From contig JAVSML010024014.1 of the NCBI GenBank assembly GCA_038503035.1, positions 1 to 64,000 on the forward strand: a stretch of 64,000 nt of DNA, in the 5' to 3' direction. The position numbers were made by a program, and so were the translations under genes. Source of the DNA: Crocodylus rhombifer. Its lineage: Eukaryota > Chordata > Crocodylia > Crocodylidae. Below are positions 9,896 to 21,859 of this stretch, in pieces; within the stretch, counting starts at the first letter, position 1, and every line of letters begins with the position of its first letter. A model generated the notes under the pieces. It had not been told where the DNA came from and ran no database searches. It was given only the letters and a program-made list of their open reading frames with translations.

Positions 9896-12040
9896 TCTCT
9901 TAATGTTTTGTAAATATTACTAAACTTGTATATAGTTAAGTTATATAATGTCCTGGTTTGGCTCACTATAGAGGAAAGAGGGAAGCTGCGTGCAGCCAGC
10001 AGTTTTTCTTCCATAAAGCACCTATCATGCCAACAACTTCAGTTGGAGAAGGGGGTACACAACCAGGTACACCTAAGTTACACTACTATGGTAAATTATG
10101 AAAGTAATAGCACTTAGTATGTTTATATCTTATACCCTGCAGGCCAGTTGAGCGGCATGGGGCCGGTCTGTGTGCCAGATTGGTCCCCCAGACTGGTCCT
10201 GCAGTCCTGCTTTGGCTGCACCAGGACTACGCTGCATGTGGCAGCAGATCTACTGCTCCAGGGCTGCGTTGCATTCAGAAGCTGCTGTTGGGCTATACTG
10301 TGTGGAACTGGAGCCCTGGCTGCCATAGACAGTACAACCCTGAAGCAGCATGCAGGCACTGTTGGGGGCCATCCAGCTAGACAGCAGCAGCAACAGCTGT
10401 TGTTTTGCTGTGCCCTGCACTAAGCCCATGCCTGGGGCTACTGCCCCAGTTGCCCGGTCTTAGTTATGCCACTGGCTTAACTAGCTTCCTTGACTTCAAT
10501 GGCACTATTTAGAGTACAAAAAAAAGTTAAGCACATGCATAAGCCTTTATAGAATAAGAGATTAAGCTTGAAGCATTCATACATAAGAAGAACCAGTTCA
10601 AGCTTTGCAGGGTAGGTGAAAAATACAGCTTTTTAAATTTGGTAATAATTTTGTATCAACTTTGCATAGATATAAAAGACTATACAAATCAATGTGGAGA
10701 ATCATAAAATCCTAAAATAGACACATATCAAAAGTTGGCAAGAAGAGTTTGGAATTTAGGGGAACATTTCTGCAAAGTTTTGTTTTTTTGTTTTTTTCCA
10801 AACAGTAAAAGTACATCTTGCTGACATGCTTTTTGCCTGTGTGTTCAATGCAGTTCAACAGTGGGCCTACACACTGAAACAAGATATATTACAGAATGTT
10901 TGTAGAAAATGAATTTGAAATTCATAATTTTGAGCTAATGAACTAGAAACATAAATATAAGGTTTACTTAATCTGCTCAGGGAGCAAAATTATACATGGA
11001 CCTGTGTGCCTACTCCAGAAGAATAAGAATTTTGAATATTTTTAACCAGCTACTCTGAAACCAGCTGCAGAGTAGAATTATAGAAGAGAAGCTTTCTCTT
11101 CTTGCCAAAAACATATTAAAACAAATTAGACAAACTAGAATGAATGCTTTCTTACTTAATTTGAAGTTATACACTAAAATTTCCACAACACAAAATTGAA
11201 GCCAGATTCAAAAGATAGATAAAGATTTAAAAGAAAATGTATGATAAAATCTCTAGCCATGCTGCAGTCAGTAGTTCTATTTGACTTTAAGCAGTCCAAG
11301 ATTTTACTTTATTCCATCCCCCACTCCCTCCCCTCCATTTTTTTCTTTTTAGAAATCTATGAATTACTTCTACTTTAGATGGTATAGTATTTAGCAATAA
11401 GGATTTAAGATACTGATGCTTGTAATTATGTTATAATTTTATTGGGAGCCCTTACTAATATAAAAAAATATATCATACAATTTTTTTTGGTTTTTTTAAA
11501 GTTTAAATAAGGATAGATCTAGTGGATAAGTTCACAGGTTGCTGTATTAAAAGTAAAAGCCTCATGAAATTTCCTTTGAAAAATATTTAGACACATGCCA
11601 ATATGTCATGTAAAATTAACTGGTCTGGCCTTTTGGATGAGATTGTGCCTAACATCTGTTTGCTATTTGATACTTCCCATCCTGGTAACAGGAGGAGAGA
11701 TTTTGTTATCATGTTCTGTAAGAGGGTTCTCTTTGGTCCCTAGTACAAGGATAAGAGCCCTTTAAGATGGAGAAAACACATGAAGTCCTACCCTTACAGA
11801 GATATAGTGGAAGAGCCTCAAAAATAAGATTCAGAAGTGGTCCAACCACCAGGAAAACAGAGCTCTTGCAAGAGAATGTCAGCTGCCCAAGGAAGCTGAC
11901 ACTGTGAGTAGGCTTGGGGAAAGGCCAGAACAAAGTGATATCTGATTAGGTTGATGTAGACCAAAAAGAAGGCAGGGTTTATCCATAGGGTCAAAAAAAA
12001 ATCTTAGGAAAAGGCCAGTGTAGAAGAAGACTTTGCAGAG
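9896..12040. other. Noncoding stretch, no gene seen
   Basis: AT-rich apart from a GC-rich island at about 10140-10470 containing CAGCAGCAGCAACAGC. The island could be the body of an unrecognised repeat, but I found no matched termini. The remainder has homopolymer T and A runs and no supported reading frame. Confidence 0.45.
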
Positions 12041-12790
12041 AGTTAGGGGGTCTGACTGACATTTGTGAGCCCTACAGGGACAGGTAGCGAATACTGAATG
12101 ACATTGCAGGGTGTCCTGGGCAGATCCAGGACTTTCTTCTGGGGGTGTGGCACACCACCCATCAGACTATGGAGGCAAGAAATGGCTGGAGCTCCCAGGT
12201 TGGCAGGAAATACAAGGGAGCTGGGCAGAAAGCAGCTGCTCAAAGTGATCCACCCCTTGTCCTTTACTCCCTCCTGCTGACACCACTGCCTCTGTCTCCA
12301 GCTAATCTGGGGGTGGAGATGGGGGCTGAGCTGCTCCTGCCCTGCTACACCTGGAGTCTGTGGGGAACAGCTGTGCAGGAAACTGGACACCACTGCCACT
12401 GTCCCCAGTCAAGCCCAGTTTCCTCCTTTCAGCCCCTGCTTCCTGCCCACTTCCCCCACCCACACTGGCCAACAAGGGATACCTCTTGGGGGTGGGTGGG
12501 CAGGGAGCAGGCACTGGAAAAAGGAACTGACATGCTGCTGTTGCTGTCCCCTATTGAGCATGGCTCCCTGCACAGTTGTGGTCTGTGGCTAGAAGAGGGC
12601 AGGAACAGCTTTGGGGCTGCCAGAACAACAGTAGCAGAAGGGTGATATGGCTACACTGTTATACTCCACCCTCCCATCCCTGGCTCCTGAAAGGGGTGGA
12701 CCATATGTTAAAATGCTGTAGGTAAAAAACCATACCCTAGGAGGCCGTGAATAATTTGGATCATGAGAGATGCTACAGTTAATCATCCCT
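12041..12790. other. GC-rich patch of unknown origin
   Basis: A sharply bounded GC-rich, purine-pyrimidine skewed patch. It holds long chance frames on both strands (12145-12645 plus, 12043-12399 minus) that run through the same bases and are rich in Pro, Gly, Ser and Trp. I saw no conserved motif, splice junction or paired termini. It is probably the passenger part of an old repeat. Confidence 0.4.
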
Positions 12791-15700
12791 TTTTACTAGG
12801 GACCTGCCCATTGATTTAACACTGAGGCATGGTTTAGTTATACCACAAAATACCCTTGTGTGTAGATGGAAAAGCCACTATACTAATTCGCAAACTGAGG
12901 CACAGAGAAATGGAGTATCTAGCAATTAGAACCAGGTATTTGTGTTGAAGTTCCCTTTGCTGAGCACTGAGAAGTGGCTCCCATGGTTTTTCATTAAACG
13001 TTTTTCATGTTGTAATTTAAAACATAGTTTGAATTGTTAATGTTTTTGTATATAAAGGCATCCTAAGGAACATGCTGGAACTTGGATTTTGGACATCTGG
13101 TTTCTCTTCCTGGCTGTCTCAGCAACATCTCTATGCCTCAATAAAGATAGACACTTGCTTCCTTTGAAGTTTTCTTTAAGAGATGGAAAGAAATATGTTA
13201 TAATTAAGAGGTATTATTAAAATGAATACTAAACAGCTATCAGAGTCACTGCTTGCTGTCCTTTACTCACTCACCAACCCATGTGCAGACTGCTGAGCTC
13301 CTGTGTGCCAGCTATCAACCTGAAGTGATTTTTTTTCAGCCTAATTTTAAACACCCTGAAAACAGGGGTTTTTAATGGAAGTGCTGACATAACCTTAACT
13401 AGAGCAGTGTGAACACATTACTATAATTTATAATGTCAGCCCATATTCCAAAAGGTTTCTCTATATACTGTGCTCCACTCAAACAGGAAAAGAAGGTACT
13501 GCAGTGAATTATTGTGTAATTAATCATTTGACCACGAGGGACTCATTTACTAATTAAAAACGCAAAAAGAGTAAATTGAAATAACCAGTGACTACTAAAT
13601 CATGTCTTTTGACATGTCAGCAGCATTGTAATATATCATAATGTATCAATCAGAGACATGCAGATCCAATGCATTCTGGTACTTAGTACTTCAGAACTGC
13701 CAAAACCATTCATTATATTTCCAATGCTGCTTCGTGTACTCTTTACACAACTTCTACAGTGTGTTTAATTGTGGGATATGAGATACAGGATATTACTTAT
13801 GTTGATGAATGTGCATACAGAATTATTACATACATAAGGCCACTTGAATGAGCCAACTGTCTTGGCACACTTTAACATGGGACAAAGATTTCCAAGAAAC
13901 ACAGCTCTGACTTTAAAGATTAGGGTCCAGATCTTTTCATGGTATTTATGTAGGTATAACTTTGTTCCTAACAGTTATGGTTTGTTGTATAATTTATTCT
14001 CCAATGGCATTAAAAGCTATTTGTGTTGCTTTCAATTGCCTTTGGAGTTCTATGGAATTTTTTTAATGCATGGCGTTTTGTGTAATTATTTATGATGGGG
14101 TAAGTTGGGTGAATTTGGCTACTATTGAGGCAAGTAGGAAAATTCAGATTTGCAAATTGGGAGCACAAGCGTTAACAATAATCTTGTGTAGATGCAAAGG
14201 ATGTAAATAACTAAGCTGCAAAGGAAGTGGGATGCTTACAGTGCAATTGTATTCTAAAAACAAAATACATGAAAAGCAAGTTGTTTCTCAACAGATTTTT
14301 TATTTGTGTTTAATCAGAATCGAATTAGTCCATCATATTGACAAATAAGATTTTACCCATGTAAAGTCAACAGATCAGCTGGATTGTATTCTTTCCTATA
14401 AGTTAATATACGTAGCTTATCTTTCTCCAGTTAGAATGAATCCTTTAGTGTACGCTTGTGTTCCCTCATAGGTTTTCACAAGTGCTACTCAATGCATAAT
14501 GTAACCCATGGATCTTTTATTATTGTGCAATTTCATGAGAGAGAAAAAAATAACGGCTCAATTCTTCGATCCAAAATTGAGTTTCCAGAGCTGGCAGAGT
14601 TTGTTAGTCTTGCTTTTGAGTTCTTTTTCTAAACTTGGGATCTGAACACACTTGATTGGAAAGTCACTGAAAGAAAGCCTGTATGAAACCTCATTATGGT
14701 TATTTTTATTGGATAATTTGTCAGAGCACATTAGGTGTATAACAGAGCTACCCTTTAAGCCCCCAAAAGTGTGAAAAAAGGTGAGTGACTTGAATGGGAG
14801 CCTTTCCAGTGAATTCAGAGGCCTTTATATCCGTCCATTTAATGGAATGGGACTAAAACAGTAAAGTCAAAACTTTCATATAAAGCAACAATAAAAAAAA
14901 AAGTTGGCCTTCCTTGCAAATGTAGCTTGAAGATGTATAAATTGATTTATGTCAATATACTGCTTATGAAAGTAAAAAGAAAAAACCCCGCCAGATTCCA
15001 TTTCTGCAACAGGAGGTTGGATGTTGTGTAAACATTCCTCACTTCTCCCTCACCAATTTTTTTTTAATGTAGTTTGTTTCATGTATACCTGTCACATACC
15101 ACAGCTCTACTTAAACGAATGCTGATTACTTAATTCTTCTTCCCGAGGAAAGGAAAAATATGTAGTAATGAAAATACCAGTATATCTTTGTTTTATAATT
15201 GTGATATTATAAGTACCATATGTAAGTAGCTGTCAGTATGTTGTAAATACAAACTAAGTATGAAATCTAACATCCTTGTAAGAACAACTAAATTTGGGGT
15301 GGGGGGGGGAGGGCACATGAAATGCCTTTATAGTGCTTACTTTTAATTCCCAAGGTCTTGTGTTCTAAGTCTGTAACAGTGTTTTATGTTCACAAACACA
15401 GTGTTTAATAGTTATCTGCTCTCTCCACTTGTCTTCAAATATTGTGATTTAGATAGAATTCTAATGCACAAGAGCAACTTGTCCCCAGAGCATTATTCAG
15501 AATATAAATTAAGTGATATTATAACAGAGCCCTCTCTTAGCTCAGCATAATGAATATGAAACATCATGTACTAGTGACCAAGGTCATGGTACGAGAATGA
15601 ATTACTCTATTAACTTCTCTTTTAAGTAGCATTAGAGATAATAAATGAAGAGATTTAATGCAATTCTGATAATATTATTCATGCAAAAGTAGCATACTTT

Positions 15701-16540
15701 ATCTTGTTAAAACAATTAAGATGTGCTTTCACGATATTTTACACTATGGAAATATGATGCTTAGACATGTTTATTGCATGTTGCAGAGTGCATCAGCATT
15801 AGCCAGTAATGCAGATAATCTGATAAAAATCAAAAAGCTGATTTGTATACTATGCTAATTCAGGATCATCTCTCTGGCCCTAGGTAAGTCCAAATGCTAC
15901 AGAAGATTATGGCAAGCCTTAGTAGTGATATTAGATTAAGTTCAGTTCTTTTCCTTATAATTTTTTTAAAGAAATTACATCCATCATTCTTCGCCATAAA
16001 CCCTCTTTAGCTGCTTGCTAAGCAGCATGCAATATTGTATTTTAAGCCTGGCATGTTACATTCCCCCCACCCCTCCCGATGTATATCAGCTTCCAATCTT
16101 GGTTATTCACTATATTACCTTGCGGATATAATGTGATGGGTCCACCCCACCCTGTTATTATGATTTTTTTTTTTTACCTGAACAATGATAGAGACCTAAT
16201 GATTTACCATGTGCTTCACAGCACTTTCTCACATGTCTAGAGGGACACTAAGAGTAAGTGGGAAGGGATTATTCTTCACATTGAAAATTATCAAAGTAGA
16301 TGAAAACTTACTATTATATTTGGTATGTGTGTGTATGTGTGCATGTGCATGAAAGAGAGACAGAGAGAATGTCTGTCTTATGGGTATTCAGCAAGTTTGT
16401 CCACTTGTGTCTTATAGAAATGTTTTAAAATCCTGTAGATAAGAATGGTTTCAAGCAAATACCCACATTATATTTTCAGTTACTATACAAGGTTAAATCC
16501 TTTTTTTGCCTGATGGAGGTATGAAGAAATACAAGCCAAA
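12791..16540. other. Noncoding AT-rich stretch, candidate conserved blocks
   Basis: No transposon ends were found. The longest plus-strand frame, 13844-14095, has no domain signature. The sub-block 15530-15890 is described separately as a possible conserved noncoding element. A run of ten G lies at about 15301-15310 and a T run at 16167-16176. Confidence 0.4.
15530..15890. promoter_or_regulatory. Candidate conserved noncoding element
   Basis: Repeat-free AT-rich DNA with several homeodomain-type cores (TAAT, ATTA), ATGCAAA-like and AACAAT-like motifs, and GACCAAGGTCA, which resembles a nuclear-receptor site. This is the kind of composition typical of developmental enhancers in gene deserts. 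Conservation cannot be assessed from one sequence, so this is a hypothesis. Confidence 0.25.
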
Positions 16541-16830
16541 CTGTGCTGACAGTGTGGGTGGTTTGAGAATCTTCAAACTTGGGACTAGCCTTAGACTGCT
16601 ACTGGCCTTGAGTTCCCTGTACTGTAAGAAATAATGGCACTTTGGCTAGGGTTGTAGGTGCTGTTGTCTGTGGCATGCCACATGCTAAGCCATTTGGCCT
16701 GACCAAGAAACCTTCTGGGCTGACCATGCCTTTTGGGCAGAAATTCCGTATCAGCTTTTCTTTTAGAGAAGAGGTTGGCAGTTGAGAACCCAAAGGCCCA
16801 ATCCAGCCTGCCAAGGTTTTTGTTTTTGTT
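16541..16830. mobile_element. hAT-like repeat fragment
   Basis: The stretch GTTGGCAGTTGAGAACCC, then GGCCCAATCCAGCCTGCCAAG, resembles the TGGCAACC...GGCCCGGATCCGGCC ends of abundant sauropsid hAT elements (compare 26080-26506). Only one end is convincing, and the left boundary is arbitrary. Confidence 0.35.
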
Positions 16831-17174
16831 TAATTTTGCCTGTAAAGCTGGAACGTCAATGCTTCAGTGGTGGTATAAGTGTCTCTAGCATCCAGGTTGC
16901 CTGTTGCATCCTTGCCTTTGGGCTGTTCATCTGTGTTCAGTTGTTGAGAAAACATTACCAACAGTTAAGTGTGGAGTAGAGATTCTATTCTGTTTCTTGT
17001 AGGATCATGGGTATAAAAGCTCCCTATGTTCTTGGCTTTTCTCAGCTAGTATTTAATCTGCCTGGGTACTGTATTGTGGAATATGACTTGTACAACCAAA
17101 CTACTGGTTCCATGACAACAGTGGAGTTACTCTAGACTTAGCCAGGGGAGCAGAAGCATAGTTGGGAACTGAAT

Positions 17175-17988
17175 GGGTAAGTGCAGACACTTGGAAAAGT
17201 TAAATTGGGTTCAAAATGGCCATCCAATTTAAATTTAGCTCATCTGAATGCCAGTTTTACACTTACAAACCCAGTCTCAGTCACCAGCAATCAGTCTAAA
17301 CCTGTAAATGTACAGAAGTTCCATGCACACAGACCAGCCCCAAAATTGCAGAACCCGATTTAAGATAAATTGGATCAATGGAGCATCAAACTTATTCAAT
17401 TTAGGTCAAACTGGTGCATGGAACTTCTGTCTACTTCCCCTGTGCAGCCACTGGCCCCAGCCCCAACCCCAGCCCCAGGGATGCTCTTTTCACTCCCCCT
17501 TCCTGCACTGGTCCATTTTTTGTCCCCCACCTCGCTCCCCCCCCAAACCCCTTACTCCCACTCCAACCAATCTCAGTCCCTATCTCACAAGTCATTCTAG
17601 GTGCAGGTACCTTTATCAGTGTTTGCCATTGCCAGAGCTGAGCAAGTAAGTCTCAGTGGGGAACTGGGTAGGCGGTAGGGATGGGCTTGTAAGGTTACTG
17701 AGGGGACTCCACCCCATCTTTGGGTTGTGCTTCTTCCCCTGCATCCCACCCTTGGGTCGTGCCTGCCCCCTTACTCCACTTGTTGCTTGTGCCTGCCCCC
17801 ACTTACCTCACCAATGGGTTGCACCTCTCCCCATCCCCCCAGTGGATTCCTGATTCCCTCCTGCTTGCTGGACCCCCACTACCCCAGCTGGACCCCCATC
17901 CTGACTTACCTGATATTAGGCGGCCATTTTGAAATGATTTAACCTCCCCCCAACACACCTGAATAGTTGTACTTAGCCAAAGTGTGTG
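17175..17988. mobile_element. Putative MITE-like element (family C)
   Basis: Starts GGGTAAGTGCAGACAC and ends, reversed, GGCTAAGTACAAC, sharing GGnTAAGTnCA. AAT lies outside the left end and AAA outside the right, a 2/3 match to a 3-bp duplication. The left end resembles that of 59965 (GGGTACATGCAGATG), also followed by an AGTTAnATTG phrase. The interior is a C-rich passenger (17440-17930) with chance Pro-rich frames. Boundaries are tentative. Confidence 0.4.
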
Positions 17989-20296
17989 TATGTAACTCTA
18001 GGTGCAAGAATCCTGTCCCTTGACTTGCATATGTGCTTGTACATGAACACTATGAAAATATGATCTTTAATGTATATACTCCATCTACAGCTCACGAACT
18101 GGGGTTAAGTGTATTTCATTGTACTATCCTGACTTTTGAAGACTTGACATGGAAGTAATATACAGCAGTCTATTGTACATTTTAAAGTCAAGTGTCTTAC
18201 TTAAGATTATTACAAAATATAAATTAGATGTTAACTATAGCTCTGGGGAGATTTTTTTGCCATGTGAGTGTTATTGATGAACCCTCTAGAATCCTGAGAT
18301 TCAGCTGTGTTCTCTGTTATGCAGTATTAACATAAACACACCTGCTTAGCCAACTGTTTTCCCGACAGAATTTGCACAGGTGACAGGTAAGGAGAAAAGA
18401 CTTTTTAGTTTGATTTTGGTTTTAAGATGCTGGTTTGTGTACTTGGTGAGCTTTGAGTCATGTGAAATATTCTGCATCATCTAATGTTTGCCAGAAACGC
18501 ATGAAACTGGGAAAATGAGGAATCATAATTAAGACTGTAATGCATCTCCTCAAAGCGCAAAGAGGAGCCAGGGAAATGAGCATGCCTCTTCTGTTTATAC
18601 CAGCTTCCTAACTATGCTTAAAATGACTAGCTCAACTTGATCCCACATCAATTTTGCAAGTGTAAATGGAGTTAGTTTCAGGGGAAGATCAGGTTTTTCA
18701 TTAACTGGAAAAAATATATATTTATATGAATGACGCCTACTTAGCGATTGTATAATAAGTCAGGGGAGATGTATCCAATAGGACTGGCAGAAAAGGAATT
18801 AAAGTATTAGTTTCTCATATTTTCTGATTAATGTTGTCCTTATGTAAGATTGAGAACATAGATAAGATCATGTAAAGCATGTTGGGTTAAATCTTCCTTT
18901 GCTGTAAAGTGTAGTAATTATACCTCAGTTAACCCTAAAGAAATCCCTAATATCTGTGCATGGCTAGAGCCAAAATAGGTCAGCTCATGAGCTATTACAT
19001 TATATTTTATTATTTAAACTTTAAGTGATTAGTTTAGCACTTAAAAGCTTTGAGGGGAATTAGGTTACTGTTCTTCTCTTGATCCATGAGCAAACTGACA
19101 TGCAGATGGACACTGAACAGGCTCTCTTTGCATTTTCTCATGGGACATTCAAGTGAAGGACCATTTTAGACAGCGATTTCCCCCCCTTCCCCCTGCAGAA
19201 TCATTCACTTCAAGGTTTTTTTTTTTGTCCTTTTTTGGCAAGACACAAATGTTTTATTAAAGGTATTGAACATATGTCTGTGACAGGATACCATTTTAAT
19301 TATTTTACACGCAAGTAGAATTTGCTCGGTATGTCTGTCAAAGAAGCCAGCTGATAATACACTAAATGAGGGAAAAAAAATCACTGCTGCTTATGTCTAG
19401 ACCTGAGTAATAAAAACAAGCAGGTGAAAGCCTGGCCCCACTGAAGTCGGTGGGAATTCTGCAATGAACTTCAATAGAATTAAGATTTCTTCTTGTGCCT
19501 TCTCCAGTAATGCTCCAGTAAAATAAATAGACATGAGTAATTAGTTATATACCATCCTGGGTTTTATTCATAAATGCTCATGAAACCAAGTAATGGTATT
19601 AATAGGACTAGATCCTTCACTAAACTGTTAGATACAGCTGTTTGTTAACAGATCTTAGCCTGTTTGTTAGCCTCCTCTTTGTCATTTATGCCTGAGTTGC
19701 ATATTCTCTTTGTTTTGTCAGATTTTCTTTCACAAATTATTTTCATATATATGTAATTTTCAATGTGACTTGACTCCCTTATAGAAATTTAAAGGGGATC
19801 CTTTTATGTGTTTTATGAAGTTGGATTAGAAACTGTCCATTAAATCCTGGGTGTTACCTTATTAGCACTGTTAAATGTATAAACAAACATTTTGCTATAT
19901 TACATTGAGAGTGAGGACCTCGATCACATCCCATTGGTATTTGTTAGGTAAGTATAATGCTTTGTGTTTTGAAAAGCGTCAACTTATTTTTAGCCTCTGG
20001 GAAATGTAATTCTTTGTTGTTAAAAGGTTCCTTCCCTTTATTCGAGCAGTGTGTCTTCTGCAGTATATTAGTATAATACTAAAGTTATAGAAGTAAGTAC
20101 AAATCTTGCTGCAGTTCCTGGCTGAAAAAACAATTAAAAAAGATCTGTATTTGTCTAAGCACGATAGTAAAGTTTCAGTGTAACTGTATTTATAAAAATA
20201 CCCAGAAAGTCCAGAGCTGATGTGGCAGCACACAGACCATTGTCAGCTGGGCCTGTAGTCCACATGAGCCTTATGGATGTCATTGGTCATACTAGT
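17989..20296. other. Noncoding AT-rich stretch, no gene seen
   Basis: No open frame above 84 codons. 18480-18620 is noted as a candidate conserved block. The phrase around 19430-19470 (CCCACTGAAGTCGGTGGGAATTC) resembles a widespread ancient amniote repeat but is too short to delimit. The rest shows nothing but short homopolymers. Confidence 0.45.
18480..18620. promoter_or_regulatory. Candidate conserved noncoding element
   Basis: A compact, repeat-free block containing AATCATAATTAAG, a CTCCTCAAAGCGCAAAGAGGAG inverted repeat and ATGAGCATGCC. The 7-base arms CTCCTCA/AGAGGAG invite a factor-binding or structural explanation. Only the pattern is seen; function is inferred. Confidence 0.25.
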
Positions 20297-20689
20297 TGTC
20301 ACGGGGCGGGGCCCAGGAGCGGCCGTGATCTCTCCCGGCATCCCTACAATACCAAGTTGGGTCTCAAACGCACCCTCTTTCTCGCCCGCCACGACTTGTT
20401 GAAAAATACAAAAAGGAGGCTGCCTTCACTGGACCCCTTGGCCCTGGGGTTCTTGCCCTTCTGGTTCCTGCCTCTTCGCCTGGACACTGGTGCCCTCAGC
20501 CCTATGGGCGTCGCGTGGCTCCTTCCACCCCAATACCACGCCCCAAGCCTCACAGGTGTTCTGGACGTTCTCTTGTCTACACTCTCTACTTGGTGGTCCC
20601 TTCTGGCATTTTGCTCATGTGCTCGCCCCACCCCAGGCATCCAACCATGTACGCACCCTCTCTGGGACCCTCACCAGGCTCACCCCTCC

Positions 20690-20835
20690 CGGGCTACTAA
20701 TGGCACACCCGCCCTTTGCCGGGGGCTTCTCTCTGTACGCACCCTCTCTGGGGGCTTCTAATCGCACGCCTGCCCTTCTCCGGGCTTCTAATCGCGCGCC
20801 CGCCCTCTTCTGAGGCTTCTTGATAGGCCCACCCT
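20690..20835. repeat. Short tandem repeat within LTR family 2
   Basis: Units of roughly 30-40 bp built on GGGCTTCTAATCGC, GCCCGCCCT and TCTCCGG recur about three to four times with changes. This array sits beside the 59-bp minisatellite and has separate unit content. Confidence 0.55.
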
Positions 20836-20864
20836 TTCCTTCTGGAGTTTGCCCAATATGCTTG

Positions 20865-21215
20865 CCCACACTGGGGCCTATACCTCACGCTTCCCACGCT
20901 CCCCTGCCCTCACTGGGGCCTCGCTCACACCTTTCGCGCTCCCCGTGCCTACCGTGCTCTCGCCCCCACTGGGGCCTATGCCTCGCACTTGCCCTCACTG
21001 AGGCCTATGTTCGCGCTTCTCGCGCTCGCCGCACCTTTCGCGCTCTTGCCCCCACTGGGGCCTATGCCTCATGCTTCTTGCACTCCCCACGCCTTTTCGC
21101 GCTCTCGCCCCCACTGGGGCCTATGCCTCGTGCTTCTTGCACTCCCCACGCCTTTTCGCGCTCTCGCCCCCACTGGGGCCTATGCTTCATGCTTCTCGTG
21201 CTCAGGGCTCAGGTG
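20865..21215. repeat. 59-bp minisatellite within LTR family 2
   Basis: The phrase CACTGGGGCCTATGCCTC recurs, with units starting near 20870, 20912, 20970, 20997, 21054, 21113 and 21172. The last two full spacings are exactly 59 bases and nearly identical (about 21061-21178); earlier units vary from about 27 to 60 bases. Each full unit also has CTTCTTGCACTCCCCACG and TTTTCGCGCTCTCG. Near-identity of the last units shows recent tandem expansion. Confidence 0.85.
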
Positions 21216-21710
21216 GCCTCTGGTCATGCCTGGCCCCCTGACCCTTCTTCTGGGTCTTTCGCCCCACAGGGCTTTACCAAATACTGCCCTCACAGGGCTT
21301 GGGTCACAACACCCCAAACGTAGCACCACCCTGGCGCCAAACTGCCATGCCTTGCCTCTGGCACCCGAATGCGGTGCCCTCTCAGGGCAACCAGGAAGCC
21401 CCCACGCTATTGGGGATCTTCCCTGAGGCCTCCTCCAACCCCTACAGCCTCACCTGGTCCTCTGGTGTAACATCATACCCAAAACAGAAAACTCAAAGCC
21501 AGGCCAACTGGCCGTAACCCAAAATCAGCCTACCGGCTATAACATTTCATGCCACCCTGGCTCTCCTTCGAGCCTCCCTGTCAGAGGCCTCTCCATCCCA
21601 TATCAACACGCAGACACTCAGGCAGCCCTGCCTTGCTCTGCTCTGCTCTGCAGCATAGCTCCTGCTTCTCAGCCTGTCTGAGGAGAACTGCCTCCTAGCC
21701 TCAGCCTGAC

Positions 21711-21760
21711 TGCTTATAAAGGCCAAGCCCTGCCCCCTTTCAGTCAGCTGACCCAATCAG
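21711..21760 (-). promoter_or_regulatory. LTR promoter motifs (inverted CCAAT box, GTCAGCTGAC palindrome, TATA box)
   Basis: Minus strand: CTGATTGGGTCAGCTGACTG, then a G-rich stretch, then CTTTATAAGC. The same order (GTCAGCTGACTG, G-rich, TATAAAA) occurs at 44802-44832. The conserved CAGCTG palindrome is an E-box. Confidence 0.5.
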
Positions 21761-21859
21761 TTGCCTCAGCAACCCCCGGCTGTGTTGCCCTGTTGACTGG
21801 CAGCTAAGCCTGAATCTCAAATGCCAGTAGCAGGCATCCTAGTGCCCTGCTACACTAGT

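Larger units (their letters stand above)
20297..21854 (-). mobile_element. Solo LTR, family 2, with perfect 5-bp target-site duplication
   Basis: The element starts TGTCACGGGG and ends CTGCTACA (TGT...ACA). It is flanked by CTAGT on both sides (20292-20296 and 21855-21859). On the minus strand an ATTGG motif precedes TTTATAAG with promoter spacing, so the LTR points left and most of its 1558 bp lies downstream of the start as a long GC-rich R/U5 region. It is far richer in CpG than its surroundings and contains tandem repeats, giving spurious open frames of up to 179 codons. Its upstream region shares GTCAGCTGACTG..AGGGG and the TATA arrangement with the LTR at 44685-45720, so the two are related. 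No internal retroviral frame adjoins it. Confidence 0.85.

Noticed and set aside
12043..12645. 166-codon plus and 118-codon minus frames
   Set aside because: Opposite-strand frames overlapping in one GC-rich patch; composition explains both.
20222..21426. Long plus-strand frames of 107-179 codons
   Set aside because: They run through the CpG-rich LTR and its minisatellite, in several frames at once, rich in Pro, Leu and Ser. They arise from lack of AT-rich stops, and the LTR promoter points the other way.
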